DNA from: an uncultured Erysipelotrichaceae bacterium
GTDB taxonomy: Bacteria; Bacillota_I; Bacilli_A; Erysipelotrichales; Erysipelotrichaceae
Direction: 5' to 3'
Length of the DNA: 64,000 nt
Assembly: GCA_945875435.1 (NCBI GenBank)
Contig: CAMCKH010000003.1
Span: 1 to 64,000 of the forward strand
A program made the translations under genes and the position numbers. Positions within the stretch are counted from its first letter, which is position 1. The number at the start of each line of letters is the position of its first letter. Under the pieces are notes generated by a model. That model ran no database searches, was not told where the DNA came from, and was given only the letters and a program-made list of their open reading frames with translations. This document shows, one piece after another, positions 21,012 to 29,753 of this stretch.

Positions 21012-21047
21012 ACTTATTAGATAATAGAGATTAAATTACTCTCAGGA
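21012..21047 (-). repeat. Degenerate terminal CRISPR repeat
   Basis: This 36-bp stretch lies exactly one 66-bp period beyond the last perfect repeat. It keeps 15 of 17 bases of the part that corresponds to positions 4-20 of the repeat in crRNA orientation, while the remainder has diverged. It marks the leader-distal end of the array and implies a 17th, oldest spacer at 21048-21077. Confidence 0.75.
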
Positions 21048-21077
21048 ATAGCTTTTAAATTTAATTTTCTTTTCTCT

Positions 21078-22171
21078 GTTTGAACACTATCTAAAATTAC
21101 ATTACTCTCAAACCTTTTTCTGCTTTTTCTGCTCTAATTTCATGTTTGAACACTATCTAAAATTACATTACTCTCAAACAGAGATTTTGAAATTAAGCAT
21201 AACACTAACGTTTGAACACTATCTAAAATTACATTACTCTCAAACCGAGGAGGAGTTTGAAGATACAATTTACACGTTTGAACACTATCTAAAATTACAT
21301 TACTCTCAAACGTGGATTGATGGTTGGAGCTATCTTTGAAAGTTTGAACACTATCTAAAATTACATTACTCTCAAACAGCGCCATTTCTTTTAAGCTTTC
21401 AAAAGTAGTTTGAACACTATCTAAAATTACATTACTCTCAAACGCCGACAGTTAAAGCTATTCCCAATTCTAAGTTTGAACACTATCTAAAATTACATTA
21501 CTCTCAAACCACTTAAAAAAGTCGCATAATATACATTATGTTTGAACACTATCTAAAATTACATTACTCTCAAACCCAATCTTCAACCTTTTCAATTATT
21601 TTTTTGTTTGAACACTATCTAAAATTACATTACTCTCAAACAAATAGTTATAATTATATTTTTACTTCTTTGTTTGAACACTATCTAAAATTACATTACT
21701 CTCAAACCTCTTGTAATTACCTAAATCATCTTTATAGGTTTGAACACTATCTAAAATTACATTACTCTCAAACAATTCCCTAACAATTTTAACAGTAACG
21801 GTCGTTTGAACACTATCTAAAATTACATTACTCTCAAACTATTTGGTGGTATTTCGCCACTAAAAGAAAGTTTGAACACTATCTAAAATTACATTACTCT
21901 CAAACAGTAAGTTGTTGTTTTCGATTAGCAAAGTTGTTTGAACACTATCTAAAATTACATTACTCTCAAACTAAAAGCATTATTAATATCAATGATAGTT
22001 TGTTTGAACACTATCTAAAATTACATTACTCTCAAACAAGGTGGAAGATGGCAACACCATAGTTAAGGTTTGAACACTATCTAAAATTACATTACTCTCA
22101 AACAGGTGCGATGTAGTCTTTATCTTCTAAAAAAGGTTTGAACACTATCTAAAATTACATTACTCTCAAAC
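21078..22171 (-). CRISPR. Type II-A CRISPR array, 17 identical repeats
   Basis: Seventeen identical 36-bp repeats (crRNA orientation starts GTTTGAGAGTAATG and ends TTCAAAC) flank sixteen spacers. Fifteen spacers are 30 bp; the one nearest the leader (22104-22135) is 32 bp. Repeat starts are 21078, 21144, 21210 and so on every 66 bp to 22068, then 22136. Transcription is inferred to be on the minus strand, with the cas genes. Support is the leader motif next to 22171, the degenerate repeat at the far end, and pairing of the repeat 5' part with the tracrRNA anti-repeat. All spacers look different; no source phage is known from the sequence alone. Confidence 0.98.
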
Positions 22172-22243
22172 CTCAAATTTTAAATTTAAAATTAAATCAT
22201 ATTTTGAGCTAGAATAATTTTCGCCATTACAAAACGCTGAATT
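22172..22243 (-). promoter_or_regulatory. CRISPR leader with ATTTGAG anchoring motif
   Basis: Only 72 bp separate csn2 from the first repeat. On the minus strand the leader ends AAAATTTGAG directly against the repeat. ATTTGAG is the leader-anchoring sequence described for group 1 type II-A systems, which guides Cas1-Cas2 integration. No confident -35/-10 pair is visible in it, so array transcription may read through from csn2 or use a weak promoter. Confidence 0.75.
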
Positions 22244-22939
22244 TTAAATATTGTTTTGATGAAATAAATTTATTTCGCATAAATTTTCATCTATAATAAA
22301 TAATTTCTCATCTAATAATATTATATCAGGTTCTTTACTTTCTATAACCAATAAATTTATTTTTTTATAAAAACATTGTTTATAAAATTCTTTAATTTCA
22401 TCTTTATTGAAAAAACTATGAAAATTAATTAAAACAAATATATTTTTATTTAAAACCTTATTTACTAATTCTATATATTCAATTATTTCTTCAATTTTAT
22501 TATTAAAACTTGTAGATAATCTTAAAGAAATAGTTTTAAAAATTTCTTTCCAATCTATATTATCATTGAAAGATAGTGGAAAATCATAACTTTCACTTAA
22601 TCTACAAATAAATTGAAAAATTTTATATTCTAACTCTTTACTATAAACAAAAAATTCACTGTCCAATATACTTTTTTCCAATTCTATATAAATTTTATTT
22701 AATATTTTTTTATTCTTTAAATCTAAATTAAAGACACTATCAATAACTTCAACTTTATCACTAAATTTTAATTCATTGTTATTAAAAAATATTGAAAAAG
22801 TACCTTCTTCACCTTTTGATTGTTTTAATAATTCATCTATAACACTAATAAAATAATTTTTATTTTCAATCACTAAAATATTGACTACATTTTCTTCAAA
22901 AGTAATTTTATTAATTAAATCTTTCTTTATCAATATCAT
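22244..22939 (-). CDS. csn2: CRISPR adaptation protein Csn2
   Basis: Csn2 is a ring-forming DNA-binding protein that acts with Cas1-Cas2 and Cas9 during spacer acquisition and defines subtype II-A. This 231-residue protein has the family pattern: a beta-rich start (MILIKKDLINKITFEENVVNILVIEN), central helices (about 60-150) and a late NIFVLINFHSFFNKDEIKEFY segment. Length matches the short Csn2 group. It overlaps cas2 by four bases (ATGA) and is last of the cas operon, next to the leader. Confidence 0.9.
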   Translation of the reverse strand: MILIKKDLINKITFEENVVNILVIENKNYFISVIDELLKQSKGEEGTFSIFFNNNELKFSDKVEVIDSVFNLDLKNKKILNKIYIELEKSILDSEFFVYSKELEYKIFQFICRLSESYDFPLSFNDNIDWKEIFKTISLRLSTSFNNKIEEIIEYIELVNKVLNKNIFVLINFHSFFNKDEIKEFYKQCFYKKINLLVIESKEPDIILLDEKLFIIDENLCEINLFHQNNI

Positions 22940-23256
22940 ATATACACTATCCTATCTGTTGAATTTAAAACATCATCTTCTCTTTCCCCTACCATCATAT
23001 ACATATTAGAATATTGTTTTTCAGTGATTACTAAAATTTGAATAATTCCTTCATTAGGTTTATTTTTTTCTAAATTATAAATCATTGTATTTGCTACAAC
23101 TTGATTCAAAGCTAGCTTAACATATACAGATTCTTGCAGCATCATAAAACCGTTTTTAATCAAAAAATTTCTAAATTTATTTGCCTCTTTTCTATAACGA
23201 GAACTTGTGGTAGGTAAATCAAAAAATAATAATATTCTCATATATCTATAACTCAT
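22936..23256 (-). CDS. cas2: CRISPR-associated Cas2
   Basis: Cas2 bridges two Cas1 dimers in the spacer integration complex. The 106-residue protein has the ferredoxin-like fold start MRILLFFDLPTTSSRYRKEANKFRNFLIKNGFMMLQESVY and the strand IIQILVITEKQY. The aspartate in FFDLP is kept. The start may be 23256 or the internal ATG at 23241; both overlap the cas1 end, so translation is coupled. Confidence 0.93.
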   Translation of the reverse strand: MSYRYMRILLFFDLPTTSSRYRKEANKFRNFLIKNGFMMLQESVYVKLALNQVVANTMIYNLEKNKPNEGIIQILVITEKQYSNMYMMVGEREDDVLNSTDRIVYI

Positions 23257-24118
23257 CTTTAGGAAACCTTATTAATGATATGTCGTTTTCATCCAAAGAA
23301 TCCAACACGCTTTTACAATATATTTTTATAGCATTGGTTAAAAAATGTCTTCTTCCATCTATAACTACTTCTTTATTTAAAATATTTAATATTTTTAATT
23401 TTTCTTCTGTTTCAAATTTTTCTAATTTAAGATTAAATATCAATTTATCTACAAAGGGTCTTATTGGCTCCATTAAATCACAAGATAAATTAAATTGATT
23501 ATAAATATTATCGTGAAAAATTCCTAAGGTAGTTAAATATCCACATGATACAATTTCTTTATTAAACGCTGATAAGATTAATGAATAACCGTAATTTAAT
23601 CCTTTATTTATTGATATATCTAAACTTCTTGAAAATTCATTACCAAATAAAGAATTAAAGTAAACTTTCGCAGCATGACCTTCTCTATTAGTTTTATCGT
23701 TTGATTCTACTTGGGAAATGTATTTTTCTAACATTTCCCAAGCATCACAATTTAATTCTTTTAAATTATTTCTTTGATTTCTGATTTTTTCCTTAACTAT
23801 CTCTTGCCACAATTCTTGCATATAATCGTTTTTCCACTTTAATTGCAAGCGAATTTTTAAACTTGTATCGTGGCTACCGTAGTAAGGTAAAAGTTCTGAA
23901 CTGGGATTTCTTTTTTCATCACAAAATATAATTTTTATTTTTCTTTTAATCATTTCATTAAGTAATGCTGAAGTTAAAGAAATAGCAGTAGATTCGATGA
24001 TTAATGTATGAATTTCACTTAAATGGATTTTTAAAATTTTTTCATTTCTTATAACCAAATAATTTAATTGTAAATCCAATTTAGATGTTGTGGATACAAC
24101 TACAATTCTCCAACTCAT
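23246..24118 (-). CDS. cas1: CRISPR-associated Cas1 integrase
   Basis: Cas1 is the metal-dependent integrase that inserts new spacers. The 290-residue type II protein begins MSWRIVVVSTTSKLDLQLNYLVIRN, has the N-terminal beta domain with IHLSEIHTLIIESTAISLT, and carries the catalytic glutamate in EGHAAKVYFNSLFG (about 150), the histidine in TTLGIFHDNIYNQFNLSCDL (about 206) and the acid in MEPIRPFVD (about 221). It starts five bases after the cas9 stop. Confidence 0.95.
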   Translation of the reverse strand: MSWRIVVVSTTSKLDLQLNYLVIRNEKILKIHLSEIHTLIIESTAISLTSALLNEMIKRKIKIIFCDEKRNPSSELLPYYGSHDTSLKIRLQLKWKNDYMQELWQEIVKEKIRNQRNNLKELNCDAWEMLEKYISQVESNDKTNREGHAAKVYFNSLFGNEFSRSLDISINKGLNYGYSLILSAFNKEIVSCGYLTTLGIFHDNIYNQFNLSCDLMEPIRPFVDKLIFNLKLEKFETEEKLKILNILNKEVVIDGRRHFLTNAIKIYCKSVLDSLDENDISLIRFPKDEL

Positions 24119-24123
24119 AAAAA

Positions 24124-27100
24124 TTATTTCTTTTTAGGCAAATAAGTTCTATTTTCAAAAATACCAGTAGGAGATTGATTTAAGATGTAGAAATCATCTT
24201 CTAAAATTGTTGATTTTCCAATTCTAATATTAAATCCTTTTTGATAACCATCTCCAAATCCTTTATTTTTATCAAACACATCTTTCAAATCAAATTTTCC
24301 TTGTTGTTTATTTATTATATTTACTATTTCTTGAATAACTCTCGATTTTTCATATATTGTTAATAAATTATAACTATATTTACTATAACAATATTCTAAG
24401 TATTTAAGAACATTTATTTTTAAATTTTTAAATATCCCTTTTTCATTTGTTAGTTTTTCATAAATTTCATTATATAAACTATCTACTTTTTCCATCGCTT
24501 CATTTAATGATAATTCTTTTTCTGTTTTATTTTTTCTTAATATTTTTAAAATATTTTTTTCATATACACTTGGAATTTCTGCTAATTTATATGTTAATTT
24601 TAAATATTCTAATTCTTTTGAAAGCTTCCTTAAAATCTCATAATTTTCTTCTTTCAAAATTAATTGAATTCCATTTTGAACCAATAAATCATTTTGAGTT
24701 TTACCATTTAGTATATAATAATGTCCTCCCGAAAATACTAACGATTTATATTTCAATTTTGAAATTAAAATTCTAGGATTTTCCATTTTTAAATCATTTA
24801 TACAGTACTCTATCAAACCTTTTTTAGAACTTATTTTATCTTTTATGTATATAGGAATTACTTCTATACTTCTTTTTATTTTATTCTTTTCTGTATATTC
24901 AACTATAAAGAAGTTACTATTTTTTACATTATTAAAACCACCGTATTTCAAACTATCATTTAATACAGAATGATTTTCTTTTAAAGATCTTAATTTTTCT
25001 TGTGGAGATGATATATTTTGATCACTGAATCCACCTTTTTGTTCATAAGATGCTTTTGTAAACAACGGTCTTATTCTATACACATATCTTTTTATTTTAG
25101 GAAGTATTTTATCTTTATCCCAAATATTTGTTTTATTTTCAAAAACTTTTTTCAAATTATATTTCCTATTTTCTTTTTTTGTATCTTTTATAAAATTAAT
25201 AGGATTATTTGTAAACATTGTATTATATACATTTCCAACAATAATATTCAAATACCCATCATGAGCATGATGATAATCATTTAATTCTCTAAATTTATAA
25301 ATTCCAAATTGTTGTCTAAAATCAGAAGTCAATCCTGCTTTAACATATACAATGGTAGATTTATCTTTATAAATATTTTCCAATATATGTGATAGTGCTT
25401 TTGTAGATTGTCTAGTTTCAACTAATTGTCTATTTATAAAGCCTGCTAGTTCTTCGTCTGTAAAATCAGAAGTTCTTGTGAGTCTATTATATTTTTCGTT
25501 AGTTATCAACTCTTTTTCTTTTAACATTGACCAGAAATTAACTAACCAATTCCATTTTTCAGTATTTTGGATTGAATAATACAATATTCTGTCACCTTTA
25601 TTTTGATTTAGAACTTTCTTAGTTAAAACAGTATTATCAAAACTATCATCTTTTATTTTTGATTGTGGATAAATATGGTCGATGTCGTACTTATTGTCAT
25701 CAAAAAGTTCACTTAATTCAATTTTTTCACCACTATACATACATTTCCCTAACTGCATATAATATAAATATAATTTTTTAGACTTTAATTCTTCATTAGT
25801 AGTGTTTGTTAGATTTTGTGATAATTGATTAATAAGTTCTTTATCTTCTTTTATTTTTTTATATAATGCATCAATTCTTTCTTTTCTTTTTTCAGTTCTT
25901 TTTTTCTCACTAACTACATCTCTAGCCATTTCAATAAATATTTTTCTAGGTGCTTTTTTGGTTATTTCTTCTATCTCTTTGATAATAACAAGACCTTTCC
26001 AAATCATTTTTTTAACACTTGGAGATACACTTAAATCTTTAATTAAAGAATCGTAATTAAACTCTACATTATTGTTTTCAAAATTATTGTGATCATTTAC
26101 TTTTTCTACAAACCCGCACTTGTAATATAATTCCATTAAATTGTCATTAGTTTCCCAAAGCATATCAATTACACTTAAAACTTCGCCTGTACTTTGGTTA
26201 ACACCTGTTATTTCGGTTAAAAATTCTTTAGACAACCTTGACCAATCTTTATATTTAAGTTTCAAAATTTTATTTAATTGTTCTTCCGAAATTAAATTTT
26301 TATAATTTTCATGTATTTTATTTTTTATAATTTTTTTCTCATCGCCATATAAAGTTAACCAAAGGATAATTTTTTCAAACATATCTTTATAATTGTCTTT
26401 AACAATATTTTCGTCACCAAAAATACTCTTCATATCATTATAAGAAGTTAAAGAATTATTAAATCCACCATCTATGCCGCTAATATCATTTTTATTAATA
26501 TCATAATTTTTACTTTTCAAAAAATTTATTAATTGTTTAATTCCAACCTTTTTATTTTCGCAGAAAAGCTTATCATATATTTCTTGTTTTAGATCAACGC
26601 TAGGTTTCTCTCCTTTAATTTTCAAATTATTGAGTTCATTTAAAACCACAAATCTTTGATACAATAAAGAATTTTTAGGAATAACATCTTTATCTAATAA
26701 ATAAGTACATTTATTAGTCATTCTTAATATAAATTTTTCAGCTGTTTCTTCAACATTAATAACTTTTTCAAAATTCCAAGGAGTTATTTTAATATTTTCT
26801 TTTCTTACCACCCATGCAAAAGGACTAGAACTATTTAAAGGACCAACATAATAAGGTATTTTAAATTCAAATATCTTTATTATTTTTTCTGAAATAGATA
26901 ATCCTGTTTCATCTTTTTTATTTAACCATTCCATTCTTTCGCTTGCATTTTCCAATATTTTTTTAAGCTCCATTTGATGAATTTGTCTAGGTAAAACTGC
27001 GTTATCGCTATTTATAGGTTTAATCAAGAAGTTGTCTAAATTAATTTTTTCTTGAACTCTAATAACTTCGTCAGATAATTCTATTTTTCCAAGTATGTTT

Positions 27101-28194
27101 TTAATTTCTTTTATAAACTCTTCTTTTGTATTGTGTCTAATGTAATTTTCATACAAACCATCTCTAAAAACATTATTATAGTAACTAGTTCCTTTTAAAA
27201 TATTTTTTAAGACCTTTAAATCTTTCTTATGTTCTTTATAAATATCAACTTTAACATCAGAAATATACTTGTGTTCTTTTAATATTTTTGAAAGCAATGA
27301 CCAATCGTATATAGCTTTTGCTTTTTGAACAAAAAACATCTTTTCCCCTAATTTTGCTTCATATTCACTTTCTAAATCAACATATTTAGGATTTGAAAAA
27401 CAAATAGTAAGTTTTTCAATTTCTTCATTTACAAAAATTTCATCTATTTTAGCTGAATTTCCAACTAATAAATTTAAAATTTGTTTAATTACCTTGTCAT
27501 TATCTTTATCATTAGTTTTAAAAATTGAGAATAATTTTTCGCATTTTTGAGTTCTAGTGATTTTATTATCTGTTAAAATTTCTTTAATTTCTATTTCTTC
27601 TTTTTCATCAATATTCTTTAAGCTTATTTCATATTCCTCATTTAAAAAATTTAAAAAATCTTTAAAAATATTAGTAAACTCATTATTTTCACTCATCTCT
27701 CCTTCAAACAAGAAATGCCCTCTATGAGATAATATATGAGATATCGCAAGATACAATTTTCTCACTTCAAACGCACTTTCTTCATCATCTATCAACGCTT
27801 TTCTTAAATGGTAAATTGTAGGATATTCTTTATGGTAGTCTTTATCCGTATAATTTTCATCCATAAATAATGTGTTTTCATTTTTAATACTCTTATCTTC
27901 TATCCAGTATTGACTTTCTTTAAGTCTTTGAAAAAATCCAAAATCTACTTTTGAAATTTCTTCAGAAAATAATGATTGCAATAATTCTATTCGTTGTTTC
28001 TTTCTTTTCAACCTTCTGCGAGCAGTTCTAAATCCTCTTCTTTCAGCTGCAGTTTTGCCACTTTCAAACGAATGTGTACCCCACATATACTTACCTTTGT
28101 GTTTTAAAATATTATACTCTTCATCAGTAACAGCCCATCCTACCGAATTTGTTCCTAAATCTAATCCTAAATAGTAGTCTTTAAATTCTTTCAT
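24124..28194 (-). CDS. cas9: Cas9 endonuclease, subtype II-A
   Basis: This 1356-residue protein has every catalytic element of an active Cas9. RuvC-I is YYLGLDLGTNSVGWAV with Asp12; the arginine-rich bridge helix is RRGFRTARRRLKRKKQRIELL (about 51-72, shown in part); RuvC-II is KIFIEMARDV (about 760); HNH is YDIDHIYPQSK with the catalytic histidine near 839; RuvC-III is HHAHDGYLN (about 976). The length and gene order cas9-cas1-cas2-csn2 are those of II-A. The start at 28194 is chosen because AAAGGAGGG lies just upstream and the N-terminus matches the family. PAM specificity cannot be read from the sequence. Confidence 0.97.
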   Translation of the reverse strand: MKEFKDYYLGLDLGTNSVGWAVTDEEYNILKHKGKYMWGTHSFESGKTAAERRGFRTARRRLKRKKQRIELLQSLFSEEISKVDFGFFQRLKESQYWIEDKSIKNENTLFMDENYTDKDYHKEYPTIYHLRKALIDDEESAFEVRKLYLAISHILSHRGHFLFEGEMSENNEFTNIFKDFLNFLNEEYEISLKNIDEKEEIEIKEILTDNKITRTQKCEKLFSIFKTNDKDNDKVIKQILNLLVGNSAKIDEIFVNEEIEKLTICFSNPKYVDLESEYEAKLGEKMFFVQKAKAIYDWSLLSKILKEHKYISDVKVDIYKEHKKDLKVLKNILKGTSYYNNVFRDGLYENYIRHNTKEEFIKEIKNILGKIELSDEVIRVQEKINLDNFLIKPINSDNAVLPRQIHQMELKKILENASERMEWLNKKDETGLSISEKIIKIFEFKIPYYVGPLNSSSPFAWVVRKENIKITPWNFEKVINVEETAEKFILRMTNKCTYLLDKDVIPKNSLLYQRFVVLNELNNLKIKGEKPSVDLKQEIYDKLFCENKKVGIKQLINFLKSKNYDINKNDISGIDGGFNNSLTSYNDMKSIFGDENIVKDNYKDMFEKIILWLTLYGDEKKIIKNKIHENYKNLISEEQLNKILKLKYKDWSRLSKEFLTEITGVNQSTGEVLSVIDMLWETNDNLMELYYKCGFVEKVNDHNNFENNNVEFNYDSLIKDLSVSPSVKKMIWKGLVIIKEIEEITKKAPRKIFIEMARDVVSEKKRTEKRKERIDALYKKIKEDKELINQLSQNLTNTTNEELKSKKLYLYYMQLGKCMYSGEKIELSELFDDNKYDIDHIYPQSKIKDDSFDNTVLTKKVLNQNKGDRILYYSIQNTEKWNWLVNFWSMLKEKELITNEKYNRLTRTSDFTDEELAGFINRQLVETRQSTKALSHILENIYKDKSTIVYVKAGLTSDFRQQFGIYKFRELNDYHHAHDGYLNIIVGNVYNTMFTNNPINFIKDTKKENRKYNLKKVFENKTNIWDKDKILPKIKRYVYRIRPLFTKASYEQKGGFSDQNISSPQEKLRSLKENHSVLNDSLKYGGFNNVKNSNFFIVEYTEKNKIKRSIEVIPIYIKDKISSKKGLIEYCINDLKMENPRILISKLKYKSLVFSGGHYYILNGKTQNDLLVQNGIQLILKEENYEILRKLSKELEYLKLTYKLAEIPSVYEKNILKILRKNKTEKELSLNEAMEKVDSLYNEIYEKLTNEKGIFKNLKINVLKYLEYCYSKYSYNLLTIYEKSRVIQEIVNIINKQQGKFDLKDVFDKNKGFGDGYQKGFNIRIGKSTILEDDFYILNQSPTGIFENRTYLPKKK

Positions 28195-28215
28195 ATACCC
28201 TCCTTTAAAAAATTT

Positions 28216-28245
28216 AAAGTATCTTGACTTAATATTTTTTATCAA
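28216..28245 (-). promoter_or_regulatory. Candidate cas9 promoter, overlapping the tracrRNA promoter
   Basis: On the minus strand TTGATA (28240-28245), 18 bp and TACTTT (28216-28221) form a moderate promoter 22 bases before the cas9 start. It lies antiparallel over the tracrRNA promoter at 28224-28252. Confidence 0.4.
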
Positions 28246-28252
28246 CTATAAT
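28224..28252 (+). promoter_or_regulatory. tracrRNA promoter
   Basis: TTGACT (28224-28229), a 17-bp spacer and a perfect TATAAT (28247-28252) give a strong plus-strand promoter. Transcription should begin at about 28259, at the start of the anti-repeat. Confidence 0.8.
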
Positions 28253-28258
28253 ATGTTT

Positions 28259-28360
28259 GTTTAGAACACTATCTAAACTTACATTACGAGTTCAAATAAA
28301 ATTTTATTGAAATCGCGAAAGCTCTACGAGTGTAGAAATTAAGCCTTTATGGCTTTTTTT
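28259..28360 (+). ncRNA. tracrRNA
   Basis: An RNA of about 102 nt is predicted between the promoter and a terminator hairpin AAGCC / GGCTT followed by a T-run (28341-28360). Bases 28264-28287 are an anti-repeat matching the array repeat at 23 of 24 positions. They can pair with the crRNA, with upper stem TTACATTAC, a bulge GAGT and lower stem TCAAAT, like the S. pyogenes duplex. A downstream CTAC-GAGT-GTAG hairpin follows (28324-28335). It is divergent from cas9. Bases 28259-28265 (GTTTAGA) and 28272-28278 (TCTAAAC) also form a perfect 7-bp hairpin at the 5' end. Confidence 0.88.
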
Positions 28361-28517
28361 ATTTATAATTAATTTTACCTTATTTAAAATTCAATATCAA
28401 TTAATATATCATTATATTTTAACATTGATTACCAATGACAATACTGTATTTCTTAAAATAGTATTTTAAAAAAATAAAATAATAGCATATAATAATGGTA
28501 AATCTAAGGAGGAATAT

Positions 28518-29744
28518 ATGTCATTTGTAAGAAATAATTTTGATCCGACACCTAATAATGATCCTGTTTTTAAAATTGTAGCAATGGCAATGAAAGATAT
28601 TTTGGAAAATGGTAAGGAAAATGTAATAAATGCCAGTTTAGGTGCATTATTTGATGAAGAAGAAAAATTAGTATGTTATCCAAGTGTATTCAATTACCTA
28701 AATCAATTAGAAAATTCTAAAAAAGCAAAATATGCTTCTGCTTTTTCTGGTAACTTAAACTACCAAAAAGATATTTATAATTGGCTTACTAAAAACATAA
28801 ATTTAAACTTACACTATAACGTTATGGCTAGTAGCGGCGGGACTGGTGCAATTTCACTCACATTGCTGGCAAGTTTAAATCAAGGCGATACTTTTTTAAT
28901 TCCTAACATAGCTTGGTCAAGTTATCAATTTATGGCAGAACAATTTCAATTTAAAACTGCTAAATATAATATTTTAAAAGATAATAAATTTGATATTGAA
29001 GATTTCAAAAAACAATGTCTAAAACTTGTGGGTAAACAAGAAAGAATTGTGGTAATTATTAACGATCCTTGCCATAACCCTACAGGCTTCACTTTAAGCC
29101 AAGAAGAATGGCGAGAAATTATTGAATTTGTGGATGATTGCAGCAAAACAACGCCTTTCATCATTTTAAACGATATTGCTTATATTGATTACAGCACTAA
29201 AGATGAGCCGTATAAATTTATGGAAGAATTTAATAATATAAGTGATAATACCATTATAGTTTCTGCCTTTTCACTTTCTAAATCACTCACAAGCTACGGT
29301 TTAAGATGTGGAGCGGCAGTTATATTTGCTAAAAATCAAAAAGACACCGATGAAGTATTTTTCGTTTTTGAAAAACTAGCTAGAAGTATTTGGAGCAATG
29401 TCAACAACGGAGCTATGGAAACCTTCTCTTATATCGCAAACGAAGGTAATGAACAATATTTAAAAGAAAAACAATACTATATTGATTTATTAAAAAAACG
29501 TAGCGATTTATTTATTAAAGAAGCTGAAGCATGCGGTTTAAAACATTATCGCTATGATGAAGGTTTTTTTATAACATTAATGGTAGATAAAGAAATTCAA
29601 GAAAAATTCCATCAAGAATTAATAAAAAATCATATCTATACCGTATCTATTGAAGGTGGAATCAGAATCGCAATTTGTTCATTAACAATTGAAAAAATTA
29701 AAAATCTGGCATTTAAAATTAAAAAAATATTAGCTTCTTGCTAA
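28518..29744 (+). CDS. Pyridoxal-phosphate aminotransferase, class I/II (aromatic/aspartate type)
   Basis: This 408-residue fold-type I enzyme has the start FVRNNFDPTPNNDPVFKI, the cofactor loop ASSGGTGAISLT (about 108), NDPCHNPTGF (about 187), NDIAYIDY and the PLP lysine in SLSKSLTSYGLRCG (about 256). The layout and the N-terminus are close to tyrosine/aspartate aminotransferases of anaerobic Bacillota. The amino-acid substrate is not certain. The ribosome binding site is AAGGAGG, with a TATAAT at 28488-28493. It is monocistronic; the terminator hairpin overlaps its last codons. Confidence 0.85.
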   Translation: MSFVRNNFDPTPNNDPVFKIVAMAMKDILENGKENVINASLGALFDEEEKLVCYPSVFNYLNQLENSKKAKYASAFSGNLNYQKDIYNWLTKNINLNLHYNVMASSGGTGAISLTLLASLNQGDTFLIPNIAWSSYQFMAEQFQFKTAKYNILKDNKFDIEDFKKQCLKLVGKQERIVVIINDPCHNPTGFTLSQEEWREIIEFVDDCSKTTPFIILNDIAYIDYSTKDEPYKFMEEFNNISDNTIIVSAFSLSKSLTSYGLRCGAAVIFAKNQKDTDEVFFVFEKLARSIWSNVNNGAMETFSYIANEGNEQYLKEKQYYIDLLKKRSDLFIKEAEACGLKHYRYDEGFFITLMVDKEIQEKFHQELIKNHIYTVSIEGGIRIAICSLTIEKIKNLAFKIKKILASC

Positions 29745-29750
29745 TATTTT
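29724..29750. terminator. Bidirectional terminator overlapping the aminotransferase stop
   Basis: AAAATATTAGC / GCTAATATTTT with a TTCTT loop includes the last aminotransferase codons and the stop at 29742-29744. The A-run and T-run flanks serve both convergent genes. Confidence 0.8.
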
Positions 29751-29753
29751 TTA

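Noticed and set aside
21140-21783. Small open frames on both strands inside the CRISPR array, with repeated peptides
   Set aside because: They arise because 66 bp is a multiple of three, so the repeat is translated again and again. They are not genes.
21078-22171. Type II-C array with promoters in each repeat
   Set aside because: csn2 is present, the repeat end lacks a -10 hexamer, and the leader carries the II-A ATTTGAG motif.
28195-28245. Longer cas9 start that adds 17 residues
   Set aside because: The internal ATG at 28194 has a strong ribosome binding site and matches Cas9 N-termini; the extension overlaps promoter elements.
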